The notes beneath the pieces are model-generated. The model saw nothing but the letters and a program-made list of their open reading frames with translations, had not been told where the DNA came from and ran no database searches. Position numbers and translations under genes: made by a program. From NCBI RefSeq assembly GCF_009389715.1, contig NC_052404.1, positions 2,658,738 to 2,722,737 on the forward strand: DNA of 64,000 nt, written 5' to 3'. Shown here piece after piece: positions 54,997-64,000 of this stretch (position 1 is the first letter of the stretch; each line of letters starts with the position of its first letter). The stretch is from Phoenix dactylifera (taxonomy: Eukaryota > Streptophyta > Magnoliopsida > Arecales > Arecaceae).

Positions 54997-57510
54997 GTAT
55001 CAGTTGTACTTGTAGTTTCTAGTAAAATATGGAACATTTCTAGTATCTATAGTTTCATTGTTCTTGATTCTGCATCTCTTGAATGTAGAACCTCTTCGTG
55101 TGGTAAAGACTAATCTTTGTTTTTTTATCATTCACAGAATTCTTATAATTGTTCTTTGGTGCTTCGAAATCTATGAATATCATCACTTGTTTTTGTTTGC
55201 AATAGATCTCTTTCGCTATGTAACTCTACAGTAATGTTAGTGCATAAGATAGGAAAAGCAATCGGCTCTTGCCACTGCCGACAAAAAATAATTATTTTGT
55301 AGAAAATATTGTTTGATGGTATATGGTCTCTAGGGTTATTTGATTAGATGCTCGTTTTAGCAATGGTGTTAGCAGACTACTTGGTTTGACAGTCAATCTT
55401 GTAGCAGGTAGACCTTTGCAAGTTTTTTATCAGTTTATCTGTGTAAAGATCAAGTTGCAGCGGAAAATTTCATTCTGGAGAGTATCAAGTATTTGTTCAT
55501 GCGGAATTTATCTAATTTGAAGGAATAGTTTAGTTCGGATTTATTCTAACTTTTTTCATTTGATAAGAAAAAGGAATATACTTCATACAATATAGTTTCA
55601 TTTTGTTTTGCAGGGCTGCCAGGACATCAATTGTCAACCTTTGCCAAAACCAAACCAGCTTCAAGTCAAGATTTCGTTAGTTGTCAGTCCAAGAATAACT
55701 GAAAGTTTTAGCAATCAGATTTTGTGCAGTGATAGCACACCTTGAACCTCTGGTTGGAATATGAACTTATTTTATTTGTGGATTTATGGCACATCACAGC
55801 ATATCCTTGTTCAGGATCTGGAATTTATTATATAAAGTTCAATTTTGGGATGGTCGTCTGATACATGTAGAAGCCTCAGTACCAACTGTTTGATAGTGTT
55901 TCAATTCCTATTTCTTGGTGCAGTAACACGACTCAAAGCGAAAAAATCTGATTCTTGGGAGAAAAAAAGAAAGGACATTGGCAAATGGATCTATCAATTA
56001 ATTCTTCATTGTACAGAAGAAGCTTCCATGAACATTCAAGAAACGAAAAGGTCAAAAAAAATAAGAGGAAGAAAAAAGGGGCACCATTCTAGTTGTAACA
56101 GCAAATAAGAGGCTCAAAGGATCAAATCTAATCTGCTATTTTCCTCTAGTCAATTAATAGGGAATGCTGCAATATTTTTGTATACCACTGTCGTTGACAA
56201 ATGAATCTAGCAGAAGGAGTGAGATTAAACTACCATTGACTCGAGAAACTTGTAACATATAATTGACTATCTTTGGCATGCGTCGGGCATCATATTGACT
56301 TGATCAAGTGAGTTAACTTGATGTCAACTTTCCATACTTTTCACGAGATTATTGCTTACATGTGCGATCGACTGCGAATATTCAATAGATTTTTCACTTC
56401 ACTTAATCCCAATTTAACTGGCATGAGGTGAGATTGATTAAATTAGGGATCACATAAAATTCTGTATATCAAGTGTTTAAGGAACTTACTTCGACATGAA
56501 TGCATATATAATTCCAAAGCTGTTAGACATCTAGCACCAAAGAGATTCGCATTACAACCTACAGATACAGGCATATATATTGCATTTGATATATTGGTAA
56601 ATCATTGGATTTCTGAACTTTATAGTAAAATTAAAATATAAGGGGTTTTGACATATTTTCAGAGTTAATTAGAACATAAAGGGACAACATTTGAAAGTAG
56701 ACAACTCATAACATCCATCCTTCAATAATAATCAATATCATAATTCAGGGTGAAATATTACATCAAGCAGAACACATAAGATCACAGAGCTCTTTCAAAC
56801 AAGCTGCAGCGTATGGGTGACCGATTTGTAAAACACAAAAGGTGGAGTCCAATACAAACAGCTTTGGGTCACGAGCACTTCATTCTTTTAATTCCACCTG
56901 CAACAAGCATAAGAATAAGCTGCAGATGAGCACCCCAATTGCATATAAGTGCTCTAATGGTCGCCCCGCGGTTCACCCAAAAAGGTTGTATAAACAGTCC
57001 CTTTTGGGTGTACGCCCAGCCATTGTGTGATTCATGGGAGGGTCAGGGTGTTTTTCAATGCCAAGAGGCCAATTTTGCCCTTGGCAGGTCACAAGGAAAC
57101 TGCCTTTGTAACCTTCTTGGTGGAACTTGTGAGTGAAAAATATGTCAAAGCACTTTGACTTCAAGTGAAACTTGCAACCTGTCAAAGCTGATGGACAAAC
57201 AGCTCCTAAATTGCTGGCAAGAGTTCAACTTAAGAGTGGTCATTTAGAAGAAGTTTCTTAGAAAAATCTATTGCAAATTCATGACAGGAATTCCTTAACC
57301 AACATTTCAGTTGCTCTAAACTATTTATGCATATCTAGTTTTCCAATGTCCTATATTACTGCAGCTTCACAACAGTTCATGATCTTTAAGTTACAACACT
57401 ATCATTTTTGGAAGCCTCTTTAAAAGTTAACGAGAGATCATGATATTTTATTCAAGACACTGATAGTGATACACAAAATGTGTTCCAAAACTCAGAAAAA
57501 CAAGACTTCA
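54997..57510. other. Intergenic region
   Basis: No gene or element recognised. Short open frames at 55845-56108 and 56842-57185 have no family features. The right end should hold the 3' UTR of the coiled-coil gene. Confidence 0.45.
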
Positions 57511-60326
57511 TTAATTTACCAACTTAGCATCTGCCTCCTTCAATGCCCGAACAAGATGAGTGATACGATATTGAAGCTTCAGGTTCTCTGCTGCAAGTTT
57601 CTGGATCTCCTTTGAAGCCTACAAGCAAACAAAAGGTAATAAGACTCTCCTTACTTATGTGTTGTATGTGAAGATGCAACTCTAGACAGAGTCCAACCTT
57701 TTCTCGCTCAGACATGAGCTCCGCTTGTGCAGTTTCTAGCTTTGCTTGGAAGTCTTTTATTACAGATGATATTTCCTTGTTTTCATTGTCCGAATCACCT
57801 GAGAGATAATACACAAGAATATAAATAAAATTTACATTTAAAGAATACTTGGACTTGTATAATGACATTGCAGCCTACCTTTCTTAGCAAGCAAAGCCTC
57901 CAATTTTGCTAACCGGTCCTACAGATACAATATAAGAGTAAGGATGCTGCCAGAAACTAAACGTGCAGATAAGCAACACGTAGAAGTTCTATCAAAAATA
58001 AAGAAAATTTCTTGCAGCAGATTGTCATGTTGTTATTTTGCATACATTTATGCAGACAATTTTTTCTTGACTGGTTATAATGTAAGAACAGGGAGAGTCT
58101 TTTCTCCCAAACGATATTGTTGTGGAAGTATACAGCCATACATATGTCTAACTATTTTGGGTTTTCTCAATCATAAAATCATACTTAAAGCAGTTGAAAT
58201 TAGACTATGTTGTTATATGTTTAGAAGAATATTTAATACATGATTGGGTTGATAGGGAAGTGGTGGATCGTCCTCATTAATTACTTTTTTAGGCTCTCTA
58301 ATTTTTAATGATAACAAACTGTATCTCACATGGTCTGCTGTGCTAGTACAGTCCACTGGACCGGTTGCCTAGCGGCATGGGTCGGTACGGGCCTACGTCG
58401 CACCGTGTCTGTACCGACACAGTAGAGGAGGTGGGAGAGAGGGTGAACGAAAGAGAGAAAAAGAGAGAGAGAGAAGGGGGAGAGAGGGAGGAAGAGAGAA
58501 GGAGGCCGACGGAGGCCCTCCTCTCTCCCTCTCCCTTCCTCCCCTGCTCGCTCCTTCTTTTCTCTTTTTTCTTCTCATTCTCCACTAGCCCTCCGCCGGC
58601 CCTTCTTCTCTCCCCCTCCCTCTCCCTCTCTCTCTCCCTCTCTCCCCCGCTTGCTCTTTCTTTTCCTCTCTTTCCTTCTCGTTCTCTTTCTCCAGCAACA
58701 GGTTTCGTTTCCGTTTTCAGAACCGTCCCGATTTGCCACCGGGACGGCTCGATACGACTAAAACTGTCCGATTCAGAACGGTTCTGCCGACCCTAGTATC
58801 TCACCTATGTCGGCTCAACTCTACGAATGATGGATCCTACTTTACCAATGGCTTATATCAACAAAAATATCTTCAGTAATCCCATCCAGCTAGGGATGGA
58901 AGTGGACCAAATAATATTCATTCGAACCTATTTCCATATTTGAATCTATTCAGGTATGAATACAAATTCGAGCATTATATCTGTTATCCTTAAAAAAAAA
59001 AAGAAGATGGATATGAATAGACAACTATCCAATCCATATCTGAATTTTCGAATCTATTTGCAATCCTATTTAGTCTTATATAGATTTCGTGAACTTTAAA
59101 GAGAAATAATTAGCAATATTAACATGTCTTTCACTTATTTTACCTTCCATACAATGATATCTTTGAGTGATGGTTCACCAAATTAAACTATCCAATTTAC
59201 ATCCCCATATATCTATATTGTTATTATCTGATTTGTATCTATATCTATTTAAAATAAATATGGATACGAATTTTTAACATCCCATCAATAGCAGTAACCA
59301 TATTTGTATTTGCCAAAAAAAACAGTTATGGATATGGATATATTAATATATGATCTGTTTTCAGCACTACATCTAGACTATGTAATTCCTTAAAGTAGGT
59401 CATCTTTAGCTTACACTCCACATGCCTTTACCATACTAAACATCTTATCTCTCTCCCAGCTTATATTCATGTGGGGCTACTAGTAAGTTCTCTATTGTAT
59501 TCCACAGTCCGGGGTACAAATATTTTTCTTCTGATGTACCCAATACTCATCTCGAAAACTATCTAGAGATATATCTAGTAAACTTTGCATTAGAGCTGGT
59601 ACTAACCTGCCTCCGACGTACTCTCCTTCATAGTGCTACCAAAGATCCACTCTAACATAGTCAATTTTGCTACTTATAAATATGTCTGTTCCTACCTGAT
59701 TTCATACACTAATCAAATCAAGGAGTGGGTCTTAGACCCTCCTCAACCTTCCAAAAAAAAAAAAATATATGCCTTCCTATTCTTGATTCCGCACAAATTG
59801 CCATTGCCCAACATCATGATCCAAATAATAAAGCTATGTGTAAATAAACAATATTCGTAACAGGATCTTTAAACATCTAAAAAACAATACTTACAACTTC
59901 TATTACACTTTTTTTTCATGAATTGGTATAAATAAACTATGTTCATAAAAAAGTTACGATGTAATAATCTGCAATCAACTTTCTCTTCTCTTCAAAATTT
60001 AATGGCTTCTCTCCTTACAGATTTCAAAGGCAATGACTTTTGGTAAAATTCGACCAAACTCAAACCAAAACTTCGAGCAAGGTCCAATCTTTAACACATC
60101 CCACACCATATCATGGCGTTTTACCACGAATGAGATCAACGCCAATAGATTTCTTGAACTCAGTAAATAATAACGCTAGATGACCAAAAACCAAACCAAA
60201 CCAAGGTCGCCAATCTAGGAGAGAGAACGAGAGGGGGAGCTGGGTGCATACCTCGGCCTCGGAGGCCCTCTGGTAGAAGGGCTTGAGGACCTTGTCCAGA
60301 TTCTTGGATTTCTCGACCTCCGCCAT
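57511..60326 (-). CDS. Small coiled-coil protein, function unknown (107 aa)
   Basis: Four exons (minus) join in frame with GT-AG borders: 60252-60326, 57879-57918, 57698-57798 and 57511-57618, giving 324 nt and 107 aa. The N-terminus is MAEVEKSKNLDKVLKPFYQR. The rest is almost wholly heptad-like: ASEAEDRLAKLEALLAKK, a short acidic hinge (GDSDNENKE), then ISSVIKDFQAKLETAQAELM and QKLAAENLKLQYRITHLVRA. No signal peptide or membrane segment is seen. I believe it belongs to a conserved plant family of small coiled-coil proteins but cannot name it. Intron 1 is 2.3 kb and holds a purine/pyrimidine-asymmetric element. The start is the only ATG ahead of the first donor. It is called a gene because splice phases and the coiled-coil pattern agree across all four exons. 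Confidence 0.82.
58330..58800. repeat. Insertion with long purine and pyrimidine tracts, intron 1 of the coiled-coil gene
   Basis: GC-rich flanks (GGTCGGTACGGGCCTACG on the left; CCGTCCCGATTTGCCACCGG on the right) enclose a G/A-rich tract (58425-58500) followed by a C/T-rich tract (58520-58690). The two could pair with each other. The flanks carry words like those of the GTAC-rich family. It is much GC-richer than the surrounding intron. Confidence 0.55.
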
Positions 60327-60480
60327 GTCCCTTCTCCTCCGCCGTGCTGCGAAACCCTCGCGCGCTCTACCGCAAGACAGTGGAAGGAGGCGAAAGTGTG
60401 GTTCGTTGGTCGCTTTATTGCGTCAAAACCTTCGCAACCAGCGGCCAGCCCGATCCAAAGAAAACCCAACCTCCCAATCA
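60327..60480 (-). promoter_or_regulatory. Promoter and leader region of the coiled-coil gene
   Basis: GC-richer than its surroundings, directly upstream of the ATG at 60326 on the minus strand. No clear TATA box is seen. Confidence 0.4.
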
Positions 60481-60942
60481 TAAAAAAGAAACCCAATTCC
60501 TGCGTTGGCCCACCTTAGCTTGTTGGGCTGGCCCGATCCAACTACTTGTACATGGCCACGTAAGTTTCTTACAAACAACTTTCATTAAAACCAAAAAAAA
60601 AAAAATCTTATGAGAATCGCCACTCTTTGTGTGTACTAAAAGGAGATTGAGGGCGTTCTTGAGTTCGATTATTTTATCCATGGATAGAATGCTATTTAGT
60701 TTAAATCATAAACTAAATCATAAAACAAAAACCCAATTCCTGCGTTGGCCCACCTTAGCTTGTTGGGCTGGCCCGATCCAACTACTTATACATGGCCACG
60801 TAAGTTTCTTACAAACAACTTTCATTAAAACCAAAAAAAAAAGCCTTATGAGAATCACCTCTCTTTGTGTGTACTAAAAGGAGATTAAGGGCGTTCTTGA
60901 GTTCGATTATTTTATCCATGGATAGAATGCTATTTAGTTTAC
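60481..60942. repeat. 240-bp tandem duplication
   Basis: ACCCAATTCCTGCGTTGGCC starts at 60491 and again at 60731; the blocks are nearly identical through TGGATAGAATGCTATTTAGT (ending about 60701 and 60941). Differences are a few substitutions and the length of an A run. It contains the plant word TTGGGCTGGCCC. It lies just upstream of the coiled-coil gene. Confidence 0.92.
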
Positions 60943-62105
60943 AAAGAAGAGTTTATTATATAGTAACTATCAATATAAATTCTTTCAGCAATAAAAATAG
61001 AATTTTTTTGGATGAATACCTTTCTAAATATCGAATTTTGTATGAATACCCTTCCAAAATTGATATTTGCATGTATATCCTCGTAAAACACTTATTTTGC
61101 TATTCAACCATTTTTTATTCTTATTTTTGCATATGTACCCACGCCATCTAACGCGGTTAAAAATTAATGGTTTCAAATTAAAATGACTAAAATATTCTTA
61201 ATGGGTAGATGTGTAAGAAGAAACATTTATAAGACGATCGTGATAGAGGATAAAAAAAGTAATTTCAAAATTTTATTTTATTTTTAATTAAAATAAATAT
61301 GGTTTTTATTCATGGTGTTAGAATAACCGTTATATTAGGGACATTTGTGCAAAAACAGTATTTATGAAGGTACAAAAATAAATATAAATTTTAAAAGGGT
61401 ATTCATGCAAATTTAAATTTTTAGAAGGATATTCATGCCAAAAAAAACCTATAAAATATATAAATAACTAATCTCGATTGTCTTCTCTTTCAAAAAAAAT
61501 ATACGCTATCCTCTCTTTTCAAAAAAGAATATACAACACCAATCTCAGTCCTTTCTCTCCTACATTCAAATCCAATATATTTCGCTTTTGGTAAAGATAT
61601 GAATTATACTCTTATACTTGCAATTTTTTCTCTGTATCATGACATATATTCTCTATCTCCCTATATCTCACAATGCGACTTCCTTTTTATCTCTCTCTCC
61701 CTCTCTAGAGATTTTGTCCTCTCTTCACGTTCAACATCTTTCCTTCTCCCATTTATATTTCAAAAATTTTGATCTTGAAGATTTGTCATCTAAAGGACCG
61801 TACCACAAGATCTTACTATTAGAGTTTTTGAGGTCTAGGAATGCAAATGTGGCATGGATATGCTTGATATTTGATGGTTTTATACCTTTGAAGTGTGAAT
61901 AGAGTGCCAAAATGTGGGCTAACGCATATATATATTTATATATATATATATGTTTGTGTATGTATATGTATATATGTATATATGCGTATGTGCGACGTAT
62001 ATGTATATATGTGTGCGTATTACTATGTTTGTGTATATATGGGTATATATGTGTGGATCTGCACACAATATGTACATCCACACAAACAATATATGTACTT
62101 ATATT

Positions 62106-62143
<38 letters not shown>

Positions 62144-62545
62144 TACATATATGTATATGATATATGTACATGTATATATTTATAATTGGGCATTGCCAAT
62201 TGCAAAATTTGACACGCAAGCCCAACTGAGAGAGCCAGTCCATTTACTAATATGCCATCCTAGATTTATGCATACACATATATCAATGCACTATGATTTA
62301 AAAATTGATGTAATAATACATTTAAATTTTTTAAAAAAATTATGAGAATGGAGATATATTTCTTGCTATCACAAAATAAATTTGGTTTTAAATATTTATA
62401 AAGATCAAGATTTAGCAATGCAAGTTTTTTGAAATATGTCAATTGAAGATAACAAATAAGACCTGTAAAATGTCGAAAGATGTCTAAGGGCCAACATTGA
62501 CCAATCATGATAAGGAGTATTTGGTAAATAAAACTGAAAAATATA
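60943..62545. other. AT-rich intergenic DNA
   Basis: No gene is seen. Apparent open frames across 61731-62345 come from the TA/GTAT microsatellite. Confidence 0.5.
61924..62182. repeat. TA/GTAT/CATA microsatellite complex
   Basis: Repeated ATATATGTATAT and GTGTATAT words flank a run of about 18 AT repeats at about 62107-62141. The sequence reads as Tyr/Ile-rich nonsense in all frames. Confidence 0.9.
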
Positions 62546-63450
62546 GGGCCTCTTTAGCATTGTTTTTATTTTTTTAAGAAAATAAAATTATATAAACTAA
62601 GATAAAAACATGTTTGGTGCTATTATTTTTTTTTGTGTTTTTAAAAGTTGCTATCATTATTTTAGAGAAATAAATTAAAAATTCTTATTTTCAATATTTT
62701 CAAAATAAAAAAATATTTTTTTGCAGTACTGCTAACACCACCTCTACCATCACCATTGTGGCCTCCTTTCTCATCATAGTCGCTTTCACCACCATCATTA
62801 CTATCTCTACTAATATTACTGCTAATCCCACCAGCATCGCCGCCTTAATCATACCACCGCCGCTACCATTGCTTTCTTCAAAATAGCTTAACACTTGAGC
62901 CACCACCATTGTTGTTTATGCTGCATCATGCCACCATCACATCATTCGTGCCCTCACCATTGTCGTTGCTACCTGCACTAACATTATTGTCTTCACTATG
63001 CCATTGCCACCACTATTACCATTTTCAACATATCGCGATACCCCAACCACCACCATTAATGTTTATGCTACATCATGCTGCCATCACATCGCCTATGCCC
63101 CCACCATTATTGATGTCACCATCACCACTAGCACACCATTGTTGCCATCATCCTTACCCTCCACCACATCGACGATGCATTCCTACCATCACTGTCGCCA
63201 TCCTACCATCACTGTCGCCATCGATATCATCTCCAACTACCCCACGCCATTGTCACCTTACATCAATGTTACTAGCAGCTCGGCTATCTCCGTCATTACT
63301 ACTGTCACCTCCATCATCATCACTTATATTTATATTTTTTAAAAATTGGACTATATGAAAGATATTTATATTTCTACAAATTTTAAAAAATAAAAATATA
63401 TTTTTTAATTTTTTAAAGTAAAAAAATGAAATGTGATGCCAAATGGCACC
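62546..63450. mobile_element. Non-autonomous TIR element, copy 2 (about 905 bp)
   Basis: Begins GGGCCTCTTTAGCATTG and ends GTGATGCCAAATGGCACC. The sub-terminal AT-rich part (ATTCTTATTTTCAATATTTT) matches 29706-29728, and the inside is again rich in ACC/CCA trinucleotides, so it belongs to the family of 29560-30233. Flanks are ATA and TTA, so the target duplication is imperfect. The long CCA-coded open frames inside it are low complexity and not believed. Confidence 0.6.
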
Positions 63451-64000
63451 TTAGTATACATTAAACAGTATTATGGTATTATGTATTACCTAGCTCGATG
63501 ACCTTGTTACCGGAAAAGCTAAGACCACCTCCCACAATTGCAATTTGATACTCAATGGATTGATTTGTGTAAGAGAAGGGAAGAATGATTGATGAAGAGA
63601 GGATGCTTCCCGTTGGGCTCGATAAAAAATGATATTGATTCATAAAGAAGACGTTTTATTATTATTATTATTATTTTTTGCTGTGACAAAGGGTGGGGGG
63701 GGAAGGCAACCTCCCCCATGTAGCAACCCCACATCGGGCCCCTCTCCCACTGGGACATGTCCGATACGGATAGAAAGCACCCCCTACCCCCTCGGAGGTA
63801 GAGGCATACTTATGTTTCTCATATCCTCCCCACCTTGTGGGCGGCTCCACCTACATGGTAACCTCCTCACGAGTGAGTACGTCATCCCGGTGCCACCTTG
63901 GTACTAGCCGACCAATAGCGCTTCCAGACCCCGTGTCCAAGCGTGGGGTATCCGTTCCCCGAACTTAATCGATGTCTGTATGTTTCGAACTGGAATTACT
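63451..64000. other. Unassigned right end, possibly an element cut by the window
   Basis: After AT-rich DNA the sequence from about 63690 becomes GC-rich (CCCCACATCGGGCCCCTCTC, CCCGGTGCCACCTTGGTACT). The abrupt change of composition suggests the edge of a repeat, but I cannot assign a family. Confidence 0.3.

Noticed and set aside
58365-58796. 143-codon open frame with Arg/Glu and then Ser/Leu/Pro runs
   Set aside because: Generated by the purine and pyrimidine tracts; no start context or family match.
61731-62345. Open frames with long Tyr/Ile/His repeats on both strands
   Set aside because: Translations of TA/GTAT microsatellite sequence.
62909-63358. 149-codon open frame rich in Pro, Ser and His
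   Set aside because: Translation of the ACC/CCA-rich inside of a non-autonomous element; composition and overlap with another long frame argue against a protein.

Overview
This is plant nuclear DNA. Genes are split into many exons by long AT-rich introns, a Ty1/Copia retroelement with envelope-like coding sits inside one intron, and degraded LINEs, foldback elements and microsatellites fill the rest. Intron sizes, the repeat families and the protein sequences suggest a monocot and are compatible with a palm such as date palm or oil palm. That assignment is inference; the sequence alone does not prove it.

Layout. 1-1777 (+): 3' part of a nascent polypeptide-associated complex alpha gene. 2955-9780: repeats, two dead LINE RNase H fragments (-) and a zinc-ribbon/RING-H2 ubiquitin ligase of the RHC1A type (-, CDS 7146-7991). 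11805-31914 (+): a LINE remnant, then a complete SAC3C gene of nine coding exons (408 aa). Its sixth intron is 13.7 kb because a 10,453-bp Sirevirus-like element (17469-27921) has inserted in sense orientation, with a perfect 5-bp target duplication (AACAG). 35085-39355 (+): elongation factor 1-beta (six exons, 224 aa). 41750-42365 (-): dead group-F bZIP gene. 44185-48382 (-): NOP56 (eight exons, 559 aa). 50228-50329 (+): U6 snRNA. 53627-54996 (+): fragments of a Myb/SANT-like gene and of a P2B-type calcium ATPase. 57511-60326 (-): a 107-aa coiled-coil protein gene. 60481 to the end: duplications, microsatellites and a second copy of a TIR element also present in the SAC3C intron.

The living genes are mostly housekeeping genes for protein and RNA metabolism: nascent-chain handling (NAC), translation elongation (EF1B), box C/D snoRNP assembly (NOP56), a SAC3/GANP-domain protein (SAC3C) and splicing (U6). 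EF1B and NOP56 share telo-box motifs in their leaders, as expected of co-regulated ribosome-biogenesis and translation genes.

The most unusual material is in the retroelement. Its LTR carries (a) 16 copies of a GTCGAC-centred motif in groups spaced almost exactly 21 bp apart, and (b) six consecutive hairpins with a near-constant 11-nt loop (GARCCCGKAAA) but four different, fully compensated stems, which is strong internal evidence for selected RNA structure. Four GTCGAC motifs with nearly the same spacing, plus a TATA-like box, recur just upstream of the envelope-like ORF, suggesting an internal promoter. gag and pol are in one frame but separated by two TGA codons, next to a splice-acceptor-like sequence.
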